A stretch of DNA of 64,000 bases from Demequina salsinemoris (GTDB taxonomy: Bacteria > Actinomycetota > Actinomycetes > Actinomycetales > Demequinaceae), in contig NZ_BBQZ01000001.1 in NCBI RefSeq assembly GCF_000974805.1, forward strand, positions 427,929 to 491,928. Direction: 5' to 3'. The notes beneath the pieces are model-generated. The model did not search any database. It worked only from the letters and a program-made list of their open reading frames with translations, and was not told the origin of the DNA. Each line of letters starts with the position of its first letter. Positions within the stretch are counted from its first letter, which is position 1. Below are positions 37,261-45,791 of this stretch, piece after piece. Both the position numbers and the translations under genes were made by a program.

Positions 37261-38730
37261 ATGGAAACCATCACCATCATCGCGATCGTGGGGGGCGTCG
37301 TCGCGGCGCTGGCGGTCGTGGGGGCGATCGTGTCGCGCTACAAGGTCTCCGACCCGGACGAGGCGCTCATCATCTCGGGCTCCAAGTCCAAGGAGGCCGG
37401 CGGCGGCACGGTTCCGTCCCGCGTCGTCCTCGGCGGCGGCGGCGTGTTCGTCTGGCCGTTCGTCCAGAAGCACACCTCGATGTCCCTTGAGACCAGGCAG
37501 ATCGCCTGGACGGTGCGCGAGTCGCCGTCCAGCCAGAACATCCTCGTCAACCTCGAGGGCGTCGCGAACGTCAAGGTCGGCGGCGACGAGCGTGCGGTGC
37601 GCGACGCGGCCGAGCGCTTCAACGTCAACCCGAAGAACATCGAGGACTTCGTCACCCAGAACATCGAGGGCGACATGCGCGCCATCGTCGGCACCATGAC
37701 GGTCGAGGAGATCAACTCCGACCGCGAGACGCTCAAGGACCGCGTCCTGCGCGTCACGGGCGAGGCCTGCGCCGAGTGGGGCCTGGTGCTCGAGGGGCTG
37801 AACATCCAGTCCGTCACGACGCCGTCCGGGTACATCAACGACCTGGGCCGCATCGAGGCGGCCGCGGTGCGACGCAACGCGGAGATCGCGGAGGCGAACA
37901 CTCAGCGCGAGTCCGAGGAGGCCAAGGCGAAGGCTCAGCAGGCGATCGCGGACGCGAACCGCGAGCTCACGCTGCGCATCGCGGCGATCAAGCAGGACAC
38001 CGACACCGCGGAGGCCAAGGCCAACTCGGCCGGCCCGATCGCCGCGGCCGAGCAGCAGGTGCTCGTGTTCGAGCAGGAGCGGATCGCTGAGAGCAAGCGT
38101 GCCGAGGTGACCGAGATGCGCCTCGCATCCGAGGTCAGCAAGCCCGCGGACGCCCGTGCCTACGCGACCAAGGTCGAGGCCGAGGCGCTCGCCGCGGCGC
38201 AGGTGGCCAAGGCAGAGGCGAACGCCACGACCGAGCGCCTCGAGGGAGACTCGCAGGCGGCGGCCAACAGGGCCCGCGGTGAGGCGGAGGCCGCGGTCAC
38301 GCAGGCCAAGGGTGCCGCCGAGGCGACCGCGATCGAGGCCAAGGGCAAGGCCGAGGCCGCCGGTATCGACGCCAAGGCCGAGGCCTACAGGAAGATGCCC
38401 GAGCAGGGCTTCATCGAGGTCGTCCTCGACGGGCTGCCCGGCGTGATCCGCGAGGCCTCCGCGCCGATGGGCGCGATCGACAACCTCACGGTCGTCTCGA
38501 CCGAGGGCGCGGGCGCGCTCACCAAGACGGTCGCGAGCACCCTCACGCAGGGCCTCGAGGTCATCAAGGGCACCACGGGCATCGACGTGCTCGGCATGTT
38601 CTCCAAGGACACCGAGACGGCGAACGGGGTCGCGATGGGCGACTTCGGCGCCGCGCGCGCCGCGCTCGTCAAGGCCGAGGCGTCGGCCGACGCAGCGTCG
38701 GCGGACAAGGACGCGCCGGTCCAGGAGTAA
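37261..38730 (+). CDS. Flotillin-like SPFH-domain protein
   Basis: A 489-residue flotillin. It has an N-terminal membrane hairpin (residues 4-24), an SPFH/band-7 domain to about residue 200 (SMSLETRQIAWTV, ILVNLEGVANVKV, DLGRIEAAAVRRNAEIAEAN) and a long Ala/Glu coiled coil with repeated EA units, such as AEAAVTQAKGAAEATAIEAK, through about 380. A Gly-rich C-terminal part follows. With NfeD it should scaffold membrane microdomains. AAAGG precedes the ATG. Confidence 0.9.
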   Translation: METITIIAIVGGVVAALAVVGAIVSRYKVSDPDEALIISGSKSKEAGGGTVPSRVVLGGGGVFVWPFVQKHTSMSLETRQIAWTVRESPSSQNILVNLEGVANVKVGGDERAVRDAAERFNVNPKNIEDFVTQNIEGDMRAIVGTMTVEEINSDRETLKDRVLRVTGEACAEWGLVLEGLNIQSVTTPSGYINDLGRIEAAAVRRNAEIAEANTQRESEEAKAKAQQAIADANRELTLRIAAIKQDTDTAEAKANSAGPIAAAEQQVLVFEQERIAESKRAEVTEMRLASEVSKPADARAYATKVEAEALAAAQVAKAEANATTERLEGDSQAAANRARGEAEAAVTQAKGAAEATAIEAKGKAEAAGIDAKAEAYRKMPEQGFIEVVLDGLPGVIREASAPMGAIDNLTVVSTEGAGALTKTVASTLTQGLEVIKGTTGIDVLGMFSKDTETANGVAMGDFGAARAALVKAEASADAASADKDAPVQE

Positions 38731-38805
38731 CGGGCCGGCAGCAGGCGAGGGGTCACCCGCGGGGGACCGGAGCGATCCGGGGTGGGTGGCCCCTTCGTCA
38801 TGCCA

Positions 38806-38832
38806 GGACGATGCGAGGGCCGGGACGATGCG
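38806..38832 (+). repeat. Two dispersed 10-mers in tandem
   Basis: Two GGACGATGCG copies (38806-38815 and 38823-38832) lie 17 bp apart between the flotillin and DUF1003 stop codons. No gene reads through them. Confidence 0.85.
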
Positions 38833-38835
38833 GGG

Positions 38836-39378
38836 TCAGCGACGCTTCCTGCGGGGCGTCGTGTCCTCGGCCTCGTCGGGGTCGTCGCCATCGTCGTCGT
38901 CGCGCAGCTCCTCGAGCAGTGCTCGCAGCTCGGAGCGCACGAAGTCGCGCGTGGCGGTCTCGTTGATCGCCTGGCGCAGCGCCGCGACCTCGCGGGCAAG
39001 GTACTCGGTGTCCGCGAGCGAGCGCTCGGTCCGCTGGCGGTCCTGCTCGGCGGCCACGCGGTCGCGGTCGTCCTGACGATTCTGCGCGAGCAGGATCAGG
39101 GGCGCGGCGTACGAGGCCTGGAGGGACAGCATCAGCGTGAGCGCGGTGAAGCCGTTCGCGGCGGAGTCGAAGCGCAGGTGGTCGGGCGCCCACACGTTCC
39201 AGGCCAGCCAGACGATGCAGAAGATCGTCAGGTAGAAGATGAAGCGCGGGGTGCCGAGGAAGCGTGCGATGCCTTCCGAGATCTTGCCGGCGCGGTCGGG
39301 GCTCGAGGCGGAGCGCGCGCGGCGGCGGAAGAAGCCGCGCTCGTCGCCCTTGGGCTTGTCGAGGCGGAAGTCAGCCAC
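38836..39378 (-). CDS. DUF1003 membrane protein
   Basis: A 180-residue DUF1003 protein. After a basic start (KPKGDERGFFRRR), two membrane helices carry the family core (PRFIFYLTIFCIVWLAWNVW and ASYAAPLILLAQNRQ...DR). A charged helix and an acidic tail (RDDDDGDDPDEAE) ending in basic residues follow. The GTG at 39378 is 7 nt after GGAGG and overlaps the end of the MgtE-N/CBS gene by 8 bp. Function unknown; the pairing with the MgtE-N/CBS gene recurs in actinobacteria. Confidence 0.88.
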   Translation of the reverse strand: MADFRLDKPKGDERGFFRRRARSASSPDRAGKISEGIARFLGTPRFIFYLTIFCIVWLAWNVWAPDHLRFDSAANGFTALTLMLSLQASYAAPLILLAQNRQDDRDRVAAEQDRQRTERSLADTEYLAREVAALRQAINETATRDFVRSELRALLEELRDDDDGDDPDEAEDTTPRRKRR

Positions 39379-40660
39379 GGGCCACCTCCGGCTCCGGCCC
39401 GGAGTCCTCGTCGAAGTGGTCGCGCCAGTCGCTCGGCAGCAGGTGGTCGAGGACGTCGTCGATCGAGACCGCGCCGAGCAGGCGTCGCTCGTCGCTGACG
39501 ACGGGCAGGGCGAGGATGTCATAGGCGGCCATGCGGCGAGCGACCTCGGGAAGCCTGTCGTCGGGGTCGAGCGGCGAGATCGCCTGGTCCACGTAGGCGC
39601 CGATCGCGTCGTGAGGCGGCTCACGCAGGAGCCGCTGGATGTGCACGAGCCCGACGTAGCGGCCGGTGGGCGTCTCGAGAGGTGGGCGCACCACGAACAC
39701 CATCGAGGCGAGCGCGGGCGGGAGCTCCTGCTTGCGCACGGCCGCGAGGCAGGCCGCCACCGTCGTCTCCGGCCCGACGATGACCGGCTCCGTCGTCATG
39801 AGACCGCCCGCGGTGTCGTCCTCGTAGCCGAGCAGCTGCTCCACGTTCTTGGCGTCCTCGGGCTCCATGAGCTCGAGAAGCGCGGCGGCCTGCGTCTCGG
39901 GAAGATCTCCCAGGAGGTCGGCAGCATCGTCCGGGTCCATCGCCTCGAGGACATCGGCCGCGCGCTCCGAGCGGAGCGTCGAGAGCAGCGCGATCTGGTC
40001 CTCCTCGGGCAGCTCCTCGAGGACGTCGGCGAGCCGCTCGTCGTCCAGGGCCGCAGCGATCTCGGCCGAACGCGACGGCGACATCTCCATGAGCGCGGCC
40101 GCGAGGTCGGCGGGCTTGTGGTCCTCGAACGACTCGATGACGAGCGCGGCGCCCTGGTTCTTGTCCCGCGTGGACAGGCCCGTCACCTGGTCGACGTCCA
40201 CGACGAGGGCCTCGCCGCGGCGGGAGAAGCCCAGAACGCCCTTGCGCCGCTCCGCGCGGCGCACGTACAGCTTGGTGACGTGCCACGTCCTGGTGCGGTC
40301 GGGCTCGATCGCGAGGTCCTCGACGTACGCGGTGGTCTTGTCCGACTTCAGGCGCACGCTGCGCTCGAAGACCTCCGCGATCGCGAGGGTCTCTCCTGCA
40401 CGCGCCTTGAATCGGCGCAGGTTGATGACGCCCGTGCAGATGACCTGGCCGGGCGAGACCGAGGTGACGCGCGTGAGCGGCATGAAGACGCGGCGTCGTC
40501 CAGGGACCTCGACCACGAGTCCGACGGCCGTCGGGGAGCCGCCGCTGCGGCGCACGAGCAGCACGACGTCGCGGACGCGGCCCACGGCATCGCCCAGGGG
40601 GTCGAAGACGGTGGTGCCGGCCAGTCGTGCGACGTAGACGCGCTCGCTTCCGGTGCTCAT
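39371..40660 (-). CDS. MgtE N-terminal and CBS-domain cytoplasmic protein
   Basis: A 429-residue protein with PRC-barrel-like segments (residues 1-170), an MgtE_N superhelical domain (IAAALDDERLADVLEELPEEDQ, AMDPDDAADLLGDLPE) and a CBS pair (AGGLMTTEPVIVGPETTV, LPVVSDERRLLGAVSIDDVL). No membrane transport domain is present, so it is not a Mg2+ channel by itself; it may sense Mg2+ or nucleotides for a partner such as the co-transcribed DUF1003 protein. The ATG has TAAGGT 6 nt upstream. Confidence 0.9.
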   Translation of the reverse strand: MSTGSERVYVARLAGTTVFDPLGDAVGRVRDVVLLVRRSGGSPTAVGLVVEVPGRRRVFMPLTRVTSVSPGQVICTGVINLRRFKARAGETLAIAEVFERSVRLKSDKTTAYVEDLAIEPDRTRTWHVTKLYVRRAERRKGVLGFSRRGEALVVDVDQVTGLSTRDKNQGAALVIESFEDHKPADLAAALMEMSPSRSAEIAAALDDERLADVLEELPEEDQIALLSTLRSERAADVLEAMDPDDAADLLGDLPETQAAALLELMEPEDAKNVEQLLGYEDDTAGGLMTTEPVIVGPETTVAACLAAVRKQELPPALASMVFVVRPPLETPTGRYVGLVHIQRLLREPPHDAIGAYVDQAISPLDPDDRLPEVARRMAAYDILALPVVSDERRLLGAVSIDDVLDHLLPSDWRDHFDEDSGPEPEVARG

Positions 40661-40753
40661 GGGACAACCTTAGCCAGGCGGGGCCGTCGTCACAGGTACA
40701 TCGGTCGAGGTGCGTGCGGCTTTCGGGGTGGCGACGGCGGTGACCTTCGCACT

Positions 40754-40812
40754 GACTGGCACCGGCTCGAAGGTGCCGATACATCCGAGACTGGCACTTG
40801 CGACAGGGTGCC
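40754..40812 (+). promoter_or_regulatory. Two direct-repeat operators of the MocR-type gene
   Basis: GACTGGCACC...GGTGCC (40754-40777) and GACTGGCACT...GGTGCC (40789-40812) are two copies of one element whose starts are 35 bp apart. Each has an inner inverted repeat. The downstream copy covers the -35 region of a likely promoter (CAGCAT at 40822-40827). MocR-family regulators typically bind two direct repeats. Confidence 0.7.
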
Positions 40813-40833
40813 GGTTGCCGCCAGCATGAGTCC

Positions 40834-42234
40834 ATGCTCACCGCCGCCCAGCAGCTCACCGCCGTCCTCGACCACTGGCAGTCGGGTCGCGGGCCGCTGT
40901 ACCAGCAGCTGGCCGACGCGATCGTCGCGCTTGCCGAGTCCGGCTCGCTCGAGCATGGGACGCGTCTTCCCTCCGAGCGGGCGCTCGCGGCCGAGCTGCA
41001 CCTGTCCCGCAACACCGTGACCGCCGCCTACCAGCAGCTGCGCGAGTCCGGCTGGCTCGAGGTCAAGCCGGGCGCCGCGCCGCGCCTCGGATCGCTGTCG
41101 CGCGGCGTGATGGCGCTGTCCGCGCAGGACCGCTTCAGCAAGATCCTCACGGGACGCTACGAGCCTCTCGTCGCCTTCAACACGGCGTCGCCGCCGCCCG
41201 CGCCGATCGTGACGGAGGCGCTCGCGGACCTGCCGACCTTCGTCGGAGGGAGTCCGACGGTCGGCAACGGCTACGCGGCGCTCGGCGACCGCGACCTGGT
41301 GCTCGCGGTGACCGATCACCTTCGCGCGCACGGCGTGCCCGCACGGCCCGACGAGGTCGTCATCACCTCGGGGGCGCAGCAGGCGCTGTGGCTCGTCGTG
41401 ACGATGCTCGGCGGCGCGACCAAGCCCGTCGCCCTGGAGTCGATCACCTACCCGGGCGTCTTCGACGCGGTTCAGGCGTCCGGCACCCGGCCTCTCGCGC
41501 TGCCGATGCGGGATGCGGGCCTCGACGCGACGGCCGCCGCGAAGCTGCTGCGCGCGAGCCGCCCCGACCTCGCGTACCTCACGACGTTCCACAACCCCAC
41601 CGGCACCGCGATGAGCGAGGAGTCCGCGCTCGAGGTCCTTCATGCCGCGGCCGCGGTCGGCACGACCGTGATCGACGACCGCACGATCGGCGATCTCGCG
41701 CTCGACGGCCGTCCGCGTCGTCCGCTCGCGTCGTACGGCTCGGGCGCCTCGGTGATCACCGTCGGCGGCATGTCCAAGGTGTTCTGGGGAGGCCTGCGCA
41801 TCGGCTGGCTGCACACCAACGCGACCCTGGCGGCCCAGCTGCGTCACCGGCGCGCCGCGATGGACCTCGGCTCGCCCGCCGTGTTCCAGCGGATCGCCGC
41901 GCGGCTGCTCAAGGACCACTACGAGGAGACGCTCGCGTGGCGCATCGGCGAGCTGCGGGAGTCCCTCGCGGCGACCCGCGGCGCGGTCGAGGAGCACGGG
42001 CTGGACTGGTCGTGGCACGAGCCCGAGGGTGGGCCCTCCCTGTGGGTCGAGCTCGGCGAGGGCAACGCCGACCGCTTCGCCGAGAGGTCGGACGCGGCGG
42101 GAGCCCCCGTCGCTCCAGGCTCGGCGTTCGAGGTCATCCCTGGAGCGGCGACCGGTCACTTCCGCCTGCCGTTCTACCTCCCGCCCGAGCAGATGCGGCT
42201 GGGAATCAAGATGCTCGCCGAGCGCGCCGCCTGA
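40834..42234 (+). CDS. MocR-family regulator (GntR HTH + PLP aminotransferase fold)
   Basis: A 466-residue chimera. An N-terminal GntR winged HTH (LYQQLADAIV, LPSERALAAELHLSRNTV) joins a fold-type I aminotransferase domain with SGAQQALW, TTFHNPTGT and the PLP Lys in VGGMSKVFWGGLRIGWL. Such proteins (PdxR, GabR, DdlR types) are transcription factors sensing PLP-linked metabolites. The target is not evident: no pdx, gab or ddl gene lies beside it. The operators just upstream suggest autoregulation. The ATG has CAGCAT 6 nt before it. Confidence 0.88.
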   Translation: MLTAAQQLTAVLDHWQSGRGPLYQQLADAIVALAESGSLEHGTRLPSERALAAELHLSRNTVTAAYQQLRESGWLEVKPGAAPRLGSLSRGVMALSAQDRFSKILTGRYEPLVAFNTASPPPAPIVTEALADLPTFVGGSPTVGNGYAALGDRDLVLAVTDHLRAHGVPARPDEVVITSGAQQALWLVVTMLGGATKPVALESITYPGVFDAVQASGTRPLALPMRDAGLDATAAAKLLRASRPDLAYLTTFHNPTGTAMSEESALEVLHAAAAVGTTVIDDRTIGDLALDGRPRRPLASYGSGASVITVGGMSKVFWGGLRIGWLHTNATLAAQLRHRRAAMDLGSPAVFQRIAARLLKDHYEETLAWRIGELRESLAATRGAVEEHGLDWSWHEPEGGPSLWVELGEGNADRFAERSDAAGAPVAPGSAFEVIPGAATGHFRLPFYLPPEQMRLGIKMLAERAA

Positions 42235-42243
42235 CCCGGGTCC

Positions 42244-42286
42244 CGCATCGTCCGCGTCAGCGCGCGTCCGAGCCCTCGCATCGTCC
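42244..42286 (-). repeat. Pair of dispersed 10-mers, same orientation
   Basis: CGCATCGTCC occurs at 42244-42253 and 42277-42286, 33 bp apart, in the 91-bp gap between the MocR and DUF3800 genes, just before a TAGGCT -10 (42299-42304). Confidence 0.85.
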
Positions 42287-42325
42287 CTGGTCTGCTCCTA
42301 GGCTGGAGGTGACCAGGAGGCGACG

Positions 42326-43195
42326 ATGCTGCTGTTCTACATCGACGAGTGCGGCGACACGGCGGCGCGAGCGCCGCGCCACAGCTCGCATGGGACGCCG
42401 AGCGACCTGTTCGTCCTCGCGGCCGTCGGCATCCACGACTCGTCGCGCGAGCTGCTCGCGCGCGAGCTGATCGGGATCAAGCGGCGGTACTTCCCCGCGA
42501 GCGTCGGGGCCGAGGACTGGGGCCGCTCGGAGATCAAGGGACGGTTCCTCACGCACTCGACGCGTCTGCATGGGCACGAGCGCGTGCGGTTCCTGCCCGA
42601 GGGGTGGCGGGAGGCGGACGACCCCGCCGTCATGGACAACTTGCTGGTCGACCTGGCTCAGGTCTTCGCGAAGTTCAAGCCGCTCATCTTCACCGCGCTC
42701 GTGGACAAGGTCGCCCTGCGGCAGTCGGGCGAGGACATCGACCCGCTCGCCGTCGCCTACACGCGGCTCTACGAGCGCGTGGCGCTCGTGCTGGATCAGG
42801 TGAACCGCGGTGAGGGCGCGCTGTTCGTCGCGGATCAGCAGGACGAGCACGAGGCCTACTTCAAGTCAGGCGCGATGTACGCCGCGCGCGCCGAGCTCGA
42901 GAAGAAGGAGCGCAACCGGCCCCGCCTGGAGCCCGTGCTCGACAAGCCGCTGTGGATCGACTCGCACTTCAGCACGCTCGACCGCGAGATCATCCAGCTC
43001 GCGGACATCGTCGCCTACTCGGTCTACGAGTGGTACGAGCGGCAGGAGCCGCCCGCCGAGAAGCAGTACCTGTGGCGAGCGATCGCGCCGTGCTTCGCCG
43101 CCCACTGGAAGGCGCAGAAGACGCACGGCGCGGGCATCATGGTCTACCCCGAGCTTGAGGCGTACCCGCGGATCGAGCCCCTGCCGGAGGGCTAG
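42326..43195 (+). CDS. DUF3800 protein
   Basis: A 289-residue DUF3800 protein, identified by the N-terminal LLFYIDECGDT (usually YIDESGD; here Ser is Cys) and the C-terminal REIIQLADIVAYSVYEW. The family has an RNase H-like fold and is often found near mobile or defence genes, but no such neighbour is visible here. AGGAGG precedes the ATG and TAGGCT lies upstream. Its stop overlaps that of the convergent LLM gene within CTAG. It may be a standalone acquired gene. Confidence 0.85.
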   Translation: MLLFYIDECGDTAARAPRHSSHGTPSDLFVLAAVGIHDSSRELLARELIGIKRRYFPASVGAEDWGRSEIKGRFLTHSTRLHGHERVRFLPEGWREADDPAVMDNLLVDLAQVFAKFKPLIFTALVDKVALRQSGEDIDPLAVAYTRLYERVALVLDQVNRGEGALFVADQQDEHEAYFKSGAMYAARAELEKKERNRPRLEPVLDKPLWIDSHFSTLDREIIQLADIVAYSVYEWYERQEPPAEKQYLWRAIAPCFAAHWKAQKTHGAGIMVYPELEAYPRIEPLPEG

Positions 43196-44175
43196 CCTGC
43201 GGCTCCCGTCAGCCGGACCGACTCGACGCGCGCGTCGGCGTCCAGCGCCGAGTGCACGGTGATGATCTCGTCTGCGCGGGCCTCCTCGGCGAAGGCCTCG
43301 AGCCCGCGGCGGACCTGGTCGGGCGTGCCCGCGACCGCACGCGACATCATCGCGGCGATGTGCTGACCCTGCGCCGTCCCCAGGAACTCCTCGATCTCCG
43401 CGTCCGAGTAGTCGCGGGCCGTGGGGCCGCGCTTGATGAGGCGGCGCACCCGGTCGCGTCGCGCGGCGGCGAACATCTCCCGCGCCGCGTCGCCGTCCTC
43501 GGCGGCCACGACGTTGAAGCCCGCGATCACGTAGGGCTCGGGGTGCTCCTCCGAGGGCTGATAGGTGTCGCGGTAGACGGCGACGGCCTGGTGCAGCGCC
43601 TGCGGCGCGAAGTGCGAGGCGAACGCGTAGGGCAGGCCGAGCGCGGCCGCGAGCTGCGCGCCGAACAGGGACGAGCCGAGGATGTACAGCGGCACGCGCG
43701 TGCCCGCGCCGGGGGTCGCCCTGATCCCGTCGGGACGGGTCTCGCCCGCGAGCAGGCCGCGCAACTCGGCGACGTCGTCGGGGAAGCGGTCCGCTGCGGC
43801 CGGGTCCGAGCGCAGCGCGCGGTAGATGGACTGGTCGCCGCCGGGTGCGCGGCCCAGCCCCAGGTCGATGCGGCCAGGGTGCAGCTCGGCGAGCGTGCCG
43901 AACTGCTCGGCGACGGTCAGCGGCGAATGGTGGGGGAGCATCACGCCGCCCGAGCCGAGCCGGATCGACGAGGTGTGCGCCGCGACGTGCGCGACGAGCA
44001 CCGCGGGCGCGGACGAGGCGATCGACTCCATGTTGTGGTGCTCGGCGTACCACACCCGCTCGTATCCCGCGGTCTCGGCGGCTCGCGCGAGGTCGACGGA
44101 GTGGCTCAGCGAGTCGCGTGCCGTGCCGTGGGGCGGAATGGCGGCGAGGTCGAGCAGGGACAGCTTCACGGGCAT
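43192..44175 (-). CDS. LLM-class flavin-dependent oxidoreductase
   Basis: A 327-residue luciferase-like monooxygenase of the MsnO8/YhbW type: LSLLDLAAIPPHGTARDSL, RVWYAEHHNMESIASSAPAVL, LGSGGVMLPHHSPLTVAEQFGTL and HPGRIDLGLGRAPGGD. It should use FMNH2 (or F420H2); substrate unknown. GAGAGG precedes the ATG. It is monocistronic and convergent with the DUF3800 gene. Confidence 0.92.
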   Translation of the reverse strand: MPVKLSLLDLAAIPPHGTARDSLSHSVDLARAAETAGYERVWYAEHHNMESIASSAPAVLVAHVAAHTSSIRLGSGGVMLPHHSPLTVAEQFGTLAELHPGRIDLGLGRAPGGDQSIYRALRSDPAAADRFPDDVAELRGLLAGETRPDGIRATPGAGTRVPLYILGSSLFGAQLAAALGLPYAFASHFAPQALHQAVAVYRDTYQPSEEHPEPYVIAGFNVVAAEDGDAAREMFAAARRDRVRRLIKRGPTARDYSDAEIEEFLGTAQGQHIAAMMSRAVAGTPDQVRRGLEAFAEEARADEIITVHSALDADARVESVRLTGAAG

Positions 44176-44218
44176 GGGTGCGCCTCTCGGGTCGGGGATC
44201 CGAGAGGTCCAACGCGGT

Positions 44219-44259
44219 GGGGCCCGCGCATCATCCCGGCAGGACGATGCGCGGGCCCC
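44219..44259 (-). terminator. Terminator built on an inverted pair of the dispersed 10-mer
   Basis: An 18-bp stem with one mismatch (44219-44236 with 44242-44259) follows pepP. Its arms contain CGCATCATCC (one mismatch) and GGACGATGCG (exact), an inverted pair of the dispersed 10-mer. Confidence 0.85.
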
Positions 44260-44274
44260 GGCTCGCGTTCGGGC

Positions 44275-44334
44275 GCTCAGCGCGCGACGGCTCAGCGCGC
44301 GACGGCTGAGCGCTCGACGGCTCAGCGCGCGAGG
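44275..44334. repeat. Four tandem 15-bp repeats over the pepP stop codon
   Basis: Four copies of GCTCAGCGCGCGACG (the third and fourth slightly diverged) run from 44275 to 44334. The innermost contains the pepP stop codon, so the 3' end of the gene has been tandemly amplified outwards. Confidence 0.9.
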
Positions 44335-45689
44335 CGCGCCATCCAGGCCTCGATCTCGTCGGGCGTGCGGGGCAGGGCGGCGGAGAGGTTCTCGTAGCCG
44401 TCCTCGGTGATGAGCACGTCGTCCTCGATGCGGATGCCGATGCCGCGCAGCTCCGCGGGGACCGTCATGTCGTCGGACTTGAAGTACAGCCCGGGCTCGA
44501 TCGTGAACACCATGCCGGGCTCGAGGACGCCCTCCATGTAGTGCTCGCGGTTGGCGAGCCCGCAGTCATGCACGTCGATCCCGAGGTGGTGCGAGGTCGA
44601 GTGGACCATCCAGCGGCGGAACAGCTTCGCCTCGGGGTCCTCGTGGTCGGGGACGATCCCCATCTCGACCAGGCGCTTCTCGATGACCTCCATCGCGGCC
44701 GCGTGGACGTCGAGGAAGCGCGCGCCGGGCTTCGCGACCGCGAATCCGGCGTCGGCGGCCTCGAGCACGATCTCGTAGATCTGGCGCTGGACCGGCGAGT
44801 AGGTGCCGTCGATGGGCAGGGTGCGGGTCACGTCGGCGGTGTAGAGGCTCTCCATCTCGACGCCGGCGTCGAGCAGCAGCAGGTCGCCGCTGCGGACCTG
44901 GCCGTCGTTGCGGATCCAGTGCAGCGTGGTGGCGTGCGGGCCCGAGGCCGCGATGGTCTCGTAGCCGACGCCGTTGCCCTCCTCACGGGCGAGGCCGTCG
45001 AAGGTGGCCTCGATGACGCGCTCGCCGCGCTTGTGCTCGCTCGCGCGGGGAAGCTCGGGGACCACGCGCTCGAAGCCGGCGATGGTCGCGTTGACGGCGT
45101 CGCGCAGCTGCTGGATCTCGTACTCGTCCTTGACGAACTTCATCTCGGCGAGCGCGACGGCGACCTTGTGCTTGGGGTGCTTGGCGACCTTGATGTCGGC
45201 CGGAAGGTCCGCGAGGTCCGCGGTCGCGATGCCCGTCATGGCGGCGAACTCGGCCAGCCCGGGACGGCGACCGATCCAGAACTCACCCGAGCGCGGATCC
45301 GCGTAGAAGCCCTCATCTCCCGCGACAGCCGGGGGAATAAGGTACAACATCGCATCGTGTCCGTCGTCGGTGGGCTCCATCACGAGGACCGCGCCGGGCT
45401 CGTGGTCGGCGCCGAGGCCCGTGAGGTACGCGAAGTCCGACGCGGGGCGGAAGCGGTAGTCGGTGTCGTTCGAGCGGACCTTGAGGTCGCCCGCGGGCAC
45501 GACGATGCGCTTGCCGGGGAACCGCGCGCTCAGGCGCGCGCGGCGCTCGGCCGCGTAGGGCGCCGCCGCGATCAGCGTCGTCGTGGCGGCCTCGGGCTCC
45601 GCCCAGCCGCCGGCGAGGAACTCCTTGAACGCCGCCGAGTTGGGGCGCCCGGTGCGCGCCTTGTTGAGATCGTCCTTGTCATCGTTCAT
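44322..45689 (-). CDS. pepP: Xaa-Pro aminopeptidase
   Basis: A 455-residue M24B metallopeptidase that removes N-terminal residues preceding proline. An AMP_N domain (residues 40-190) leads to the pita-bread domain with the dinuclear metal ligands Asp (LLLDAGVE), Asp (TADVTRTLP), His (TSHHLGIDVHD), Glu (FTIEPGLYF) and Glu (IRIEDDVLIT). The ATG at 45689 has GACGAT 6 nt upstream and no ribosome site, fitting a leaderless start. It is divergent from the PHP gene. Confidence 0.95.
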   Translation of the reverse strand: MNDDKDDLNKARTGRPNSAAFKEFLAGGWAEPEAATTTLIAAAPYAAERRARLSARFPGKRIVVPAGDLKVRSNDTDYRFRPASDFAYLTGLGADHEPGAVLVMEPTDDGHDAMLYLIPPAVAGDEGFYADPRSGEFWIGRRPGLAEFAAMTGIATADLADLPADIKVAKHPKHKVAVALAEMKFVKDEYEIQQLRDAVNATIAGFERVVPELPRASEHKRGERVIEATFDGLAREEGNGVGYETIAASGPHATTLHWIRNDGQVRSGDLLLLDAGVEMESLYTADVTRTLPIDGTYSPVQRQIYEIVLEAADAGFAVAKPGARFLDVHAAAMEVIEKRLVEMGIVPDHEDPEAKLFRRWMVHSTSHHLGIDVHDCGLANREHYMEGVLEPGMVFTIEPGLYFKSDDMTVPAELRGIGIRIEDDVLITEDGYENLSAALPRTPDEIEAWMARLAR

Positions 45690-45791
45690 GGAGCAATCGT
45701 CTCACCCGGCCCACCCCGCCCCGCACGGTCGGGGACCCGTCCCCGAGGCCTGCTCCGGCATCGTCCCGGCGATCCGGCCTAGGGTGGCGAT

